In this document: in pieces, positions 43,569 through 56,600 of the stretch
Numbering within the stretch: position 1 is the stretch's first letter
How the letters are laid out: every line of letters begins with the position of its first letter
Assembly (NCBI RefSeq): GCF_963678635.1
Contig: NC_087063.1
Coordinates: 4,748,580-4,812,579 of the forward strand
DNA: 64,000 nucleotides
Reading direction: 5' to 3'
Source: Symsagittifera roscoffensis
Taxonomy: Eukaryota; Xenacoelomorpha; Acoela; Convolutidae
The notes under the pieces: model-generated
What the model was told of the DNA's origin: nothing
Databases searched by the model: none
Seen by the model: only the letters and a program-made list of their open reading frames with translations
Made by a program: the position numbers and the translations under genes

Positions 43569-46500
43569 CAAAGTCGAGATTATTTGGGTCGGCATCTGTC
43601 TCCATTGCGATATCTTCTGATTCTCTTTTCTTTGTTTGGGAGAATTTTTTTATTCATTGTTTGAAGAGTTTAGCGGCATCGCGTTTTCTAAGCTGCAGAA
43701 AGACTTTCTTCGTGGTAACGTCTATGCATGTCGCCGCTAGTTTTGGTTTTCGCATTGTTTGTGCATATTTCCATTACAACGTAATCGGGAACGTAATCGG
43801 CAATTTTAACAACTACGATTTTGTATAATTTCAGCTTTTTCTAATTATTCGAATGAAATGCGTTCCGCTGTTTTTTTAGGGGTTTAGTAGTCTCATTTTG
43901 CGTCGTTTGAGGAGCAAAACAAATTTATTTTGCGTTTGAGTCTTGAAATTTTTTGGTTTCAAAAACGTTTTTTTTTTTCGGTTCAAAGGGTGTCTGCTCA
44001 AATTGTTTCTTTTACCGCGTCGTAATTTTAGTGACAATGCTAACCTAATATTCAGTTGCATTTAACGGCAAGTTTTTTTGAAGTCTAACAATTTTTAAGG
44101 AAATTCAAGGCAAATATCATGATTTTGATGGATCTAGGTTTTCTCTCGCGGTTTAAATCCCGCAGGATAAATGCTCTCCGAATATAATCTCCGAAGACTA
44201 AATCGTGATCGGCGAAATCTTCTAGAACAAACTGGAAATCATAAATTGAGTAAGATTGAAGTGGACTCATAAGAAAAAAAATCATTTAAAAAATAAATCA
44301 AAAAGATTGACTATCAGCGATAGCTTTCAAAAAATCGATCTCCTTTTGAATGGCCGCTGAACATACTATGCATTTTATAAGACCAATTTTTTCCTTCGTC
44401 ACTTGAATTTTCTTTCCCAACTCACACTGCGATAAAGTATACGTCTGCAAAAGTTGTTGTCGTTAAATAGCTCCGAAAAACTTCCAGATATCTAAGTTTG
44501 ACATAAGCAACATGCGCTCAAATCTACGGTGAATACTTGGAGAGCAATGTCAATTCTCGGTAAATTGAAATTGATTGAAAATATATTTTCCATTTTGTCC
44601 AAATTGGCCTTCCTGATTTACGCATTGTATCATTTTTTCGACAACACTTTTCTCGAAGTAGTTTTTGCTATTTGGATCTGATAGCTCTGGGTCGTCACGC
44701 AATCGCTGTGTAAATGCCAGTAGAGGCATCTGTAGAATTCGAGGGGTTTTCTAAAGATGGCTCTCAAAGAGCGAAACTTCCCTTATTTTCGGTTTCCGGG
44801 AGGTTGTCTCACACAGAGTTTTCCGTGCCGTTTCAAAATCCATCATTGCAGAAACTGGCACCTCAGCGTTTTTTTTAAAGATTTGACCATAGTGCATTGT
44901 TTGTGTCCTGTAGGTTATCCTTAGAAAAAGCGTAGATTCAGGGAAATGATGTGTTGTCAGCAAAGCCATGCACTGTGTAGACTTTGTAAATGTTTTAAGG
45001 GCAGCATTTCCAAATGTCATTCAAAATGTGTGCATATACTTAGCTGGCAGCTCAAAGTCGAGATTATTTGGGTCGGCATCTGTCTCCATTGCGATATCTT
45101 CTGATTCTCTTTTCTTTGTTTGGGAGAATTTTTTTATTCATTGTTTGAAGAATTTAGCGGCATCGCGTTTTCTAAGCTGCAGAAAGACTTTCTTCGTGGT
45201 AACGTCTATGCATGTCGCCGCTAGTTTTGGTTTTCGCATTGTTTGTGCATATTTCCATTACAACGTAATCGGGAACGTAATCGGCAATTTTAACAACTAC
45301 GATTTTGTATAATTTCAGCTTTTTCTAATTATTCGAATGAAATGCGTTCCGCTGTTTTTTAGGGGTTTAGTAGTCTCATTTTGCGTCGTTTGAGGAGCAA
45401 AACAAATTTATTTTGCGTTTGAGTCTTGAAATTTTTTGGTTTCAAAAACGTTTTTTTTTCGGCTCAAAGGGTGTCTGCTCAAATGGTTTCTTTTACCGCG
45501 TCGTAATTTTAGTGACAATGCTAACCTAATATTCAGTTGCATTTAACGGCAAGTTTTCTTGAAGTCTAACAATTTTTAAGGAAATTCAAGGCAAATATCA
45601 TGATTTTGATGGATCTAGGTTTTCTCTCGCGGTTTAAATCCCGCAGGATAAATGCTCTCCGAATATAATCTCCGAAGACTAAATCGTGATCGGCGAAATC
45701 TTCTAGAACAAACTGGAAATCATAAATTGATTAAGATTGAAGTGGACTCAAAAGAAAAAAAAATCATTAAAAAAATAAATCAAAAAGATTGACTATCAGC
45801 GATAGCTTTCAACAAATCGATCTCCTTTTGAATAGCCGCTGAACATACTATGCATTTTATAAGAACAATTTTTTCTTTCGTCACTTGAATTTTCTTTCCC
45901 AACTCACACTGCGATAAAGTATATGTCTGCAAAAGTTGTTGTCGTTAAATAGCTCCGAAAAACTTCCAGAGATCTAAGTTTGACATAAGCATAAGCAACA
46001 TGCGCTCAAATCTACGGTGAATACTTGGAGAGCAATGTCAATTCTCGGTAAATTGAAATTGATTGAAAATATATATTCCATTTTGTCCAAATTGGCCTTC
46101 CTGATTTAAGCATTGTATCATTTTTTCGCCAACACTTTTCTCGAAGTAGTTTTTGCTATTTGGATCTGATAGCTCTGGGTCGTCACGCAATCGCTGTGTA
46201 AATGCCAGTAGAGGCATCTGTAGAATTCGAGGGGTTTTCTAAAGATGGCTCTCAAAGAGCGAAACTTCCCTTATTTTCGGTTTCCGGGAGGTTGTCTCAC
46301 ACAGAGTTTTCCGTGCCGTTTCAAAATCCATCATTGCAGAAACTGGCACCTCAGCGTTTTTTTTAAAGATTTGACCATAGTGCATTGTTTGTGTCCTGTA
46401 GGTTATCCTTAGAAAAAGCGTAGATTCAGGGAAATGATGTGTTGTCAGCAAAGCCATGCACTGTGTAGACTTTGTAAATGTTTTAAGGGCAGCATTTCCA

Positions 46501-49500
46501 AATGTCATTCAAAATGTGTGCATATACTTAGCTGGCAGCTCAAAGTCGAGATTATTTGGGTCGGCATCTGTCTCCATTGCGATATCTTCTGATTCTCTTT
46601 TCTTTGTTTGGGAGAATTTTTTTATTCATTGTTTGAAGAATTTAGCGGCATCGCGTTTTCTAAGCTGCAGAAAGACTTTCTTCGTGGTAACGTCTATGCA
46701 TGTCGCCGCTAGTTTTGGTTTTCGCATTGTTTGTGCATATTTCCATTACAACGTAATCGGGAACGTAATCGGCAATTTTAACAACTACGATTTTGTATAA
46801 TTTCAGCTTTTTCTAATTATTCGAATGAAATGCGTTCCGCTGTTTTTTAGGGGTTTAGTAGTCTCATTTTGCGTCGTTTGAGGAGCAAAACAAATTTATT
46901 TTGCGTTTGAGTCTTGAAATTTTTTGGTTTCAAAAACGTTTTTTTTTCGGCTCAAAGGGTGTCTGCTCAAATGGTTTCTTTTACCGCGTCGTAATTTTAG
47001 TGACAATGCTAACCTAATATTCAGTTGCATTTAACGGCAAGTTTTCTTGAAGTCTAACAATTTTTAAGGAAATTCAAGGCAAATATCATGATTTTGATGG
47101 ATCTAGGTTTTCTCTCGCGGTTTAAATCCCGCAGGATAAATGCTCTCCGAATATAATCTCCGAAGACTAAATCGTGATCGGCGAAATCTTCTAGAACAAA
47201 CTGGAAATCATAAATTGATTAAGATTGAAGTGGACTCAAAAGAAAAAAAAATCATTAAAAAAATAAATCAAAAAGATTGACTATCAGCGATAGCTTTCAA
47301 CAAATCGATCTCCTTTTGAATAGCCGCTGAACATACTATGCATTTTATAAGAACAATTTTTTCCTTCGTCACTTGAATTTTCTTTCCCAACTCACACTGC
47401 GATAAAGTATATGTCTGCAAAAGTTGTTGTCGTTAAATAGCTCCGAAAAACTTCCAGAGATCTAAGTTTGACATAAGCATAAGCAACATGCGCTCAAATC
47501 TACGGTGAATACTTGGAGAGCAATGTCAATTCTCGGTAAATTGAAATTGATTGAAAATATATATTCCATTTTGTCCAAATTGGCCTTCCTGATTTAAGCA
47601 TTGTATCATTTTTTCGCCAACACTTTTCTCGAAGTAGTTTTTGCTATTTGGATCTGATAGCTCTGGGTCGTCACGCAATCGCTGTGTAAATGCCAGTAGA
47701 GGCATCTGTAGAATTCGAGGGGTTTTCTAAAGATGGCTCTCAAAGAGCGAAACTTCCCTTATTTTCGGTTTCCGGGAGGTTGTCTCACATAGAGTTTTCC
47801 GTGCCGTTTCAAAATCCATCATTGCAGAAACTGGCACCTCAGCGTTTTTTTTTAAAGATTTGACCATAGTGCATTGTTTGTGTCCTGTAGGTTATCCTTA
47901 GAAAAAGCGTAGATTCAGGGAAATGATGTGTTGTCAGCAAAGCCATGCACTGTGTAGACTTTGTAAATGTTTTAAGGGCAGCATTTCCAAATGTCATTCA
48001 AAATGTGTGCATATACTTAGCTGGCAGCTCAAAGTCGAGATTATTTGGGTCGGCATCTGTCTCCATTGCGATATCTTCTGATTCTCTTTTCTTTGTTTGG
48101 GAGAATTTTTTTATTCATTGTTTGAAGAATTTAGCGGCATCGCGTTTTCTAAGCTGCAGAAAGACTTTCTTCGTGGTAACGTCTATGCATGTCGCCGCTA
48201 GTTTTGGTTTTCGCATTGTTTGTGCATATTTCCATTACAACGTAATCGGGAACGTAATCGGCAATTTTAACAACTACGATTTTGTATAATTTCAGCTTTT
48301 TCTAATTATTCGAATGAAATGCATTCCGCTGTTTTTTTAGGGGTTTAGTAGTCTCATTTTGCGTCGTTTGAGGAGCAAAACAAATTTATTTTGCGTTTGA
48401 GTCTTGAAATTTTTTGGTTTCAAAAACGTTTTTTTTTCGGTTCAAAGGGTGTCTGCTCAAATTGTTTCTTTAACCACATCGTAATTTTAGTGACAATGCT
48501 AACCTAATATTCAGTTGCATTTAACGGCAAGTTTTTTTGAAGTCTAACAATTTTTAAGGAAATTCAAGGCAAATATCATGATTTTGATGGATCTAGGTTT
48601 TCTCTCGCGGTTTAAATCCCGCAGGATAAATGCTCTCCGAATATAATCTCCGAAGACTAAATCGTGATCGGCGAATTCTTCTAGATCAAACTGGAAATCA
48701 TAAATTGATTAAGATTGAAGTGGACTCATAAGAAAAAAAATCATTAAAAAAATAAATCAAAAAGATTGACTATCAGCGATAGCTTTCAAAAAATCGATCT
48801 CCTTTTGAATGGCCGCTGAACATACTATGCATTTTATAAGACCAATTTTTTCCTTCGTCACTTGAATTTTCTTTCCCAACTCACACTGCGATAAAGTATA
48901 CGTCTGCAAAAGTTGTTGTCGTTAAATAGCTCCGAAAAACTTCCAGATATCTAAGTTTGACATAAGCATAAGCAACATGCGCTCAAATCTACGGTGAATA
49001 CTTGGAGAGCAATGTCAATTCTCGGTAAATTGAAATTTGATTGAAAATATATATTCCATTTTGTCCAAATTGGCCTTCCTGATTTAAGCATTGTATCATT
49101 TTTTCGACAACACTTTTCTCGAAGTAGTTTTTGCTATTTGGATCTGATAGCTCTGGGTCGTCACGCAATCGCTGTGTAAATGCCAGTAGAGGCATCTGTA
49201 GAATTCGAGGGGTTTTCTAAAGATGGCTCTCAAAGAGCGAAACTTCCCTTATTTTCGGTTTCCGGGAGGTTGTCTCACACAGAGTTTTCCGTGCCGTTTC
49301 AAAATCCATCATTGCAGAAACTGGCACCTCAGCGTTTTTTTTAGAGATTTGACCATAGTGCATTGTTTGTGTCCTGTAGGTTATCCTTAGAAAAAGCGTA
49401 CTTTCAGGGAAATGATGTGTTGTCAGCAAAGCCATGCACTGTGTAGACTTTGTAAATGTTTTAAGGGCAGCATTTCCAAATGTCATTCAAAATGTGTGCA

Positions 49501-52500
49501 TATACTTAGCTGGCAGCTCAAAGTCGAGATTATTTGGGTCGGCATCTGTCTCCATTGCGATATCTTCTGATTCTCTTTTCTTTGTTTGGGAGAATTTTTT
49601 TATTCATTGTTTGAAGAATTTAGCGGCATCGCGTTTTCTAAGCTGCAGAAAGACTTTCTTCGTGGTAACGTCTATGCATGTCGCCGCTAGTTTTGGTTTT
49701 CGCATTGTTTGTGCATATTTCCATTACAACGTAATCGGCAATTTTAACAACTACGATTTTGTATAATTTCAGCTTTTTCTAATTATTCGAATGAAATGCG
49801 TTCCGCTGTTTTTTTTAGGGGTTTAGTAGTCTCATTTTGCGTCGTTTGAGGAGCAAAACAAATTTGTTTTGCGTTTGAGTCTTGAGAAATTTTTTGGTTT
49901 CAAAAACGTTTTTTTTTCGGTTCAAAGGGTGTCTGCTCAAATTGTTTCTTTTACCGCGTCGTAATTTTAGTGACAATGCTAACCTAATATTCAGTTGCAT
50001 TTAACGGCAAGTTTTTTTGAAGTCTAACAATTTTTAAGGAAATTCAAGGCAAATATCATGATTTTGATGGATCTAGGTTTTCTCTCGCGGTTTAAATCCC
50101 GCAGGATAAATGCTCTCCGAATATAATCTCCGAAGACTAAATCGTGATCGGCGAAATCTTCTAGAACAAACTGGAAATCATAAATTGATTAAGATTGAAG
50201 TGGACTCAAAAGAAAAAAAAATCATTAAAAAAATAAATCAAAAAGATTGACTATCAGCGATAGCTTTCAAAAAATCGATCTCCTTTTGAATGGCCGCTGA
50301 ACATACTATGCATTTTATAAGACCAATTTTTTCCTTCGTCACTTGAATTTTCGTTCCCAACTCACACTGCGATAAAGTATACGTCTGCAAAAGTTGTTAT
50401 CGTTAAATAGCTCCGAAAAACTTCCAGATATCTAAGTTTGACATAAGCAACATGCGCTCAAATCTACGGTGAATACTTGGAGAGCAATGTCAATTCTCGG
50501 TAAATTGAAATTGATTGAAAATATATATTCCATTTTGTCCAAATTGGCCTTCCTGATTTAAGCATTGTATCATTTTTTCGACAACACTTTTCTCGAAGTA
50601 GTTTTTGCTATTTGGATCTGATAGCTCTGGGTCGTCACGCAATCGCTGTGTAAATGCCAGTAGAGGCATCTGTAGAATTCGAGGGGTTTTCTAAAGATGG
50701 CTCTCAAAGAGCGAAACTTCCCTTATTTTCGGTTTCCGGGAGGTTGTCTCACGCAGAGTTTTCCGTGCCGTTTCAAAATCCATCATTGCAGAAACTGGCA
50801 CCTCAGCGTTTTTTTTTAAAGATTTGACCATAGTGCATTGTTTGTGTCCTGTAGGTTATCCTTAGAAAAAGCGTAGATTCAGGGAAATGATGTGTTGTCA
50901 GCAAAGCCATGCACTGTGTAGACTTTGTAAATGTTTTAGGGGCAGCATTTCCAAATGTCTTTCAAAATGTGTGCATATACTTAGCTGGCAGCTCAAAGTC
51001 GAGATTATTTGGGTCGGCATCTGTCTCCATTGCGATATCTTCTGATTCTCTTTTCTTTGTTTGGGAGAATTTTTTTATTCATTGTTTGAAGAATTTAGCG
51101 GCATCGCGTTTTCTAGGCTGCAGAAAGACTTTCTTCGTGGTAACGTCTATGCATGTCGCCGCTAGTTTTGGTTATCGCATTGTTTGTGCATATTTCCATT
51201 ACAACATAATCGGCAATTTTAACAACTACGATTTTGTATAATTTCAGCTTTTTCTAATTATTCGAATGAAATGCGTTCCGCTGTTTTTTTAGGGGTTTAG
51301 TAGTCTCATTTTGCGTCGTTTGAGGAGCAAAACAAATTTATTTTGCGTTTGAGTCTTGAATTTTTTTTTTCCAAAAAACGATTTTTTTTTCGGTTCAAAG
51401 GGTGTCTACTCAAATTGTTTTTTTTTACCGCGTCGTAATTTTAGTGACAATGCTAACCTAATATTCAGTTGCATTTAACGGCAAGTTTTTGTGAAGTCTA
51501 ACAATTTCTAAGGAAATTCAAGGCAAATATCATGATTTTGATGGATCTAGGTTTTCTCTCGCGGTTTAAATCCCGCAGGATAAATGCTCTCCAAATATAA
51601 TCTCCGAAGACTAAATCGTGATCGGCGAAATCTTCTAGAACAAACTGGAAATCATAAATTGATTAAGATTGAAGTGGACTCATAAGAAAAAAAAAATTAT
51701 TAAAAAAATAAATCAAAAAGATTGACTATCAGCGATAGCTTTCAAAAAATCGATCTCCTTTTGAATGGCCGCTGAACATACCAGCATTTTATAAGACCAA
51801 TTTTTTCCTTCGTCACTTGAATTTTCTTTCCCAACTCACACTGCGATAAAGTATACGTCTGCAAAAGTTGTTGTCGTTAAATAGCTCCGAAAAACTTCCA
51901 GATATCTAAGTTTGACATAAGCAACATGCGCTCAAATCTACGGTGAATACTTGGAGAGCAATGTCAATTCTCGTTAAATTGAAATTGATTGAAAATATAT
52001 ATTCCATTTTGTCCAAATTGGCCTTCCTGATTTAAGCATTGTATCATTTTTTCGACAACACTTTTCTCGAAGTAGTTTTGCTATTTGGATCTGATAGCTC
52101 TGGGTCGTCACGCAATCGCTGTGTAAATGCCAGTAGAGGCATCTGTAGAATTCGAGGGGTTTTCTAAAGATGGCTCTCAAAGAGCGAAACTTCCCTTCTT
52201 TTTGGTTTCCGGGAGATTGTCTCACACAGAGTTTACCGTGCCGTTTCAAAATCCATCATTGCAGAAACTGGCACCTCAACGTTTTTTTAAAAGATTTGAC
52301 CATAGCGCATTGTTTTTGTCCTGTAGGTTATCCTAAGAAAAAGCGTAGATTCGGGGAAATGATGTGTTGTCAGCAAAGCCATGCACTGTGTAGACTTTGT
52401 AAATGTTTTAAGGGCAGCATTTACAAATGTCATACAAAATGTGTGCATATACTTAGCTGGCAGCTCAAAGTCGAGATTATTTGGGTCGGCATCTGTCTCC

Positions 52501-52693
52501 ATTGCGATATCTTCTGATTATTTTTTCTTTGTTTGGGAGATTTTTTTTTATTCATTGTTTGAAGAATTTAGCGGCATCGCGTTTTCTAAGCTGCAGAAAG
52601 ACTTTTTTTCTTGGTAACGTCTATGCATGTCGCCGCTAGTTTTGGTTTTCGCATTGTTCGTGCATATTTCCATTACAACGTAATCGGGAACGT
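43569..52693. repeat. Macrosatellite: six ~1.48-kb tandem monomers plus a 228-bp partial
   Basis: Units starting CAAAGTCGAGATTATTTGGG lie at 43569, 45053, 46541, 48030, 49519, 50994 and 52466, with periods of 1484, 1488, 1489, 1489, 1475 and 1472 bp. Units 2 and 3 are almost identical, the outer ones more diverged. A 12-bp internal duplication (GTAATCGGGAAC) is present in units 1-4 and the terminal partial copy but absent from units 5 and 6. Minus-strand frames of 68-91 codons recur but are broken between units, so they look like remnants of a decayed gene rather than an active one. The array fills the space between AATF and the coiled-coil gene. Confidence 0.95.
44751..45115 (-). pseudogene. 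Possible decayed coding segment inside each satellite monomer
   Basis: On the minus strand most units read RESEDIAMETDADPNNLDF.. to ..KYMHTF, then TGA, then MTFGNAALKTF.. for about 89 codons, stop, and after a shift MPLLAFTQRLRDDPELSDP.. for about 65 codons. In the unit near 52287-52502 the first TGA is TGT, so the frame runs through. Charged, mixed composition suggests a former exon. I recognise no family. Given for unit 1; equivalent positions recur in the other units. Confidence 0.35.
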
Positions 52694-53580
52694 GCGTATG
52701 GTCATGTGTTGATGATTTCATGAACTCTCCCTTTAGTGTCTAACTACTAGCCTTGCTTTGATTTTTTAGTTAGTTTGCGCGCGCTTTAGATTGAGTTGGT
52801 TAATACTAATTTTTTGTTGGGGGGGGGGGGCAATTGTTTTATCAGGCTTTTTGTCCCCCATTCTTACTCTTCTTGACTTCTTGCTTTGAGTTTAAACAGG
52901 ATTTGATTTTGTTTATTCTATACAACTTGCACGTGTTCTAAAACATAAATGAGCGTTTTCATCCGGAGGTTTTTCAACTTGTGAATTGCTAAATGGCGAT
53001 CAGAATGAGTCTTCAGTCTGAAACTCAATCAATAATGCCTTAACATCCAGGGAAAAAACCGTATATATTAAAAAATGGGGAATTTTGTCCCAAGGGGATA
53101 TTGTTCTATAGGGAAATTTATACGGAGTGATTTTTTCTTGGGGGGAATTATTCTTAGACAAAACTCTTTCGACAAGTTTTTTTCCTTTGTTTTCGGCTTC
53201 ACGGCTTTTGTCGGCTACTTTGCCATGCTCTGTTTGGGTTTATCGGAAGGGGCGCGGAACTCCTTACAATATCCGACAATATCCTGGATACGCCTCCTGT
53301 TTCAAGCTGATATTATGAGATCTGACGTCTAAAAAGTGCGCTTAATCAAAATTTTATGAATAAATCGCAAATCTTTTGTTGTTTTTCACTCGTCAAAATC
53401 TAGAAAGTGTGTTTTGTATTACCGTTATCACTTAATAAGCTCGCTTTTTTTTAAAAAAAAAGTCCTTCACTTTTTACGCAACAGTACCAACTGATTGACA
53501 GTGTTTGGCGACAAAGCTCAGTTGCATATATTACTGTCTTGAACATTTTAGCGAGACCAGTAGGACCACGAGAACAAAAT
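52694..53580. other. Intergenic between satellite and coiled-coil gene
   Basis: No supported gene. G(10) run near 52820. The upstream region of the coiled-coil gene must lie here. Confidence 0.4.
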
Positions 53581-53583
53581 GAT

Positions 53584-53594
53584 GTTCATTTCAG
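53584..53594 (+). promoter_or_regulatory. 3' splice acceptor before the coiled-coil gene start
   Basis: GTTCATTTCAG ends at 53594; the start ATG is 33 nt on. Same spacing class as eS27 and AATF. Confidence 0.4.
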
Positions 53595-53627
53595 AGCGTA
53601 GTTGTGAATGTTGCAATGTGATCACAC

Positions 53628-56600
53628 ATGTCAGTTTCTAGAGGAGCTGCAGGCGGTGGGTCTTCTGGCATGTTTGTGAGGCGAACCCGCAGTTGGACAG
53701 AAGAGGCGAGTAGACTCATCGCACAGGGGGAGGAGGCCACTGCAAGTCCAGAAGTACTCCTTGCCTCATACAGGTCAGAAAATTATTAGTTATAATTAGC
53801 AAACATTTGGAACAGACATTATTATTTTTTAGAAAACAATCTGCCTATTTTGAGTGAATTTAGCATGCAAATTTGAGTTTTCAGGTGACTTCGAGACATT
53901 TATTTCTGTTCTTTTTAAAAGCCCCCCCCCCCCTCCGCATTCTAGTTTCAATTTTCTCAGTTTACTCTATGTGTTCACCATATTTTATTCACTATACAAC
54001 ATTTCGTTACATTATGATTACGTAAAATTAGTTTCAAAATTCAAATCGCATGGAAAAAGTCCACCCTACGCCAAAGTTGTTAGCTTTACCCGAGTTACTT
54101 CCCATTATGAATCGGCTAAAAATTTGTACGGCTCTGCTAAGTTGAGAAGGGCGATCTACTCAACAATCTCTCCCCTTTCAATATTAAAGTTTAGAGGGAT
54201 TGTTAAATAGATCCAAGTTCAGTGGCAAAAATTGAAGATTAGGATAGAAGTTTTTGTTGTTTAGGAACTGTCTGCAGAAGTTGAAACAGGAGTGCGAGTG
54301 GCTGAGTCTAAAAGTGACAGCTGTTGAACATTCCAACAATGCACAGGTGGTCAACAAGCTCATCTCGAAGGAACTCAACATCGCCAATCAACAGGTATAA
54401 AATCATTTCATTCAGTAATTGACTTTCAAATGGTGTATTGTTTTTATTTTTTTTGGCTATAAATGTTCTTGAGATTTGATGCTTTCGTCGTATGATACTT
54501 TTTATAGCACTTAATTTTAAGGACACATTTTTCGGTCCAACGGGCGTCTACCTAAGTTTTGTCTGCCTAGTAGCCTTTGTTAAAATTTGTCTCTCTTGTT
54601 GATATTTAAATGCTGGGCATTGTTTTCCCGGCTTTTTTTTTGCTCAGCAAGTAAAGAAACTGACATTTTTGGATGCGTTGATCAAACTATGGACAATAAG
54701 ATCCTAAAGCTCAGCTTCCCTCCCTTCAAAAAAGGACAAAATTATTTTAAATAGTAAGAAATACTTCAGAAAAAAACACCTCCTTATTTTTCTTTATTTA
54801 CAAAAAACCACTGTGGTTGAAACTTTCTGTGCTACTTGTACAGCAACCGGCCAGCTTTAATTCATTATAAAATTTAGTGAAATTTCGCATAATTGATTAA
54901 TACAATACCTACTTAAGATAAATAGACAAATCAACCAATGAATCGATTAATTAGGCCAAACTCAAAATGCGAAACCGTGCTTTAGTTTCGTTTTAAACAT
55001 GTTCTGAATATATCATGTTTTAGTATCACCCTTTCAGAATTTAATGTACATCATTTTAAAAGCATGTGAACTTGAAAATTTTGAAATGTTCAATTCACTA
55101 CTGAAGAGTCCAAATAAACCAAAGCAGGTAAGAAAAGTGCAAATTTATGAAAAAAATAGGATAAAGTAGTCTCCGTTTTTTTTTGGTTTTATTGTTTTTT
55201 TTTAAATGTTTTATTTGAAACATGATTTTATACAGAAATTATAAGGATCTTTTTTTTAAAAGAAAAGAACTTGAAAAAACCTCCGTTCTTGTTTATAGGC
55301 GTCTAGTTTTTTCGAAGGCTCCTCATTTTTTTAATCATTTAACGGCATCCATTTTTAGCCGACTAAAATTAAAACTTTCTAAAGGGCGCTTTCAGGTGCT
55401 TAAAAAACACATTTTTCTGTATGAACATTAAAAGACCCCTTTTCTAAATTTTAAGCAAAATCTGGTTTGTTTTGAAGTTTTCTGACAGAGTTCGAAAAAA
55501 CAACGAAATAGTTGACCTAAAAACAGCTGGATAAATAGTTCTGTCCGGCAAATCCGGCGAAATTTTCTCTGCTTTCTTGGAATATTTCGGCACAGCTAAT
55601 ATTCCGAAACTTGTAACCAAATCTGTCAGCTCTGTAGTTTTCAGTTTTATTACGTGAGTGATTAAAATGGTGAGCCATCAACTGAATTAGGAATAAAAAA
55701 TCACGCATTTTCTGGGCCTGCATTGCGATCAGTTTTTTTTCAGTTTCTCGAAGCTCGTTTGGATTTTTATTCTGCTAGAATGTCTAACTCACTAGAATTT
55801 TTAAAAAATAATTTGGGTTTTTTTGTATCTTTTAAAACATGAAAAGATGTTACATCTTTATGATTATAATAGATAAATAAGTTCGGTTTCAAGAAGAGAA
55901 CAGACTCGGATTTTTTAAAACAACTCTTAGCATTAAAAAAAATCTCGTCTTGGAAGAACATTAAAAAGGTAGTCTCTTGTTTGTAGTGGGAGGAAAAACT
56001 GGAGCTGCTTCGCCAGGAGTTCCGATCCAACTTCGACCGCATTTGCAAGTGTGCCAATCTGGAATCCTACAAGTGCTCCAAATGCGCGCAGCAATTGGAC
56101 TCCAAACTGAAAGATCTCAGCGACGAACTCAAAGATGTAACACAGCAGTACGATCAAGAAAAACGAAATATAGCCTCGGAGTTTGAGCGAAAATTGCAGC
56201 TGATTCTAGACGAACAGTTCGATTGTAGAGTTATGATTGAAGGCGACAATTCGCTGGGCGACGGACAAAAGAGTGCAATTTTATCTCAACTTCAGGCATT
56301 GCATAACTCGGAACTGGATTCGGTCATAGGTAAGTACGACTTGCAACTGAATCAGGAGAAAGAAAAAGTGGAAAAGTTGGAATTTGAGATCCTGGAGTTG
56401 CAAAGTGAGGAAAAAGGTATTGAAGAGGATTTGAGACGGCAGATTGAGAGTTTGGAAAAGGAGAATTTTCTACTGAAGGAGGAAAATACGCACCTGAAAA
56501 GCAAAAGTAAGTGAAAAAACCCGGGGTTGTTAATTATCATGTCAAATCATATCCTCTTAACTGTTGACTAAAAGTTTGAAGCTTATTTAACTCGAAGCAA

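Noticed and set aside
43562-51241. Plus-strand 88-114 codon frames in each satellite monomer
   Set aside because: They lie opposite the charged minus-strand relic frame, have low-complexity Phe/Ser content and change length through an internal 12-bp duplication. Treated as shadows.
43569-52693. CRISPR array or gene family in tandem
   Set aside because: Monomers are 1.48 kb with no short repeat/spacer structure, and the frames inside are interrupted, so neither applies.
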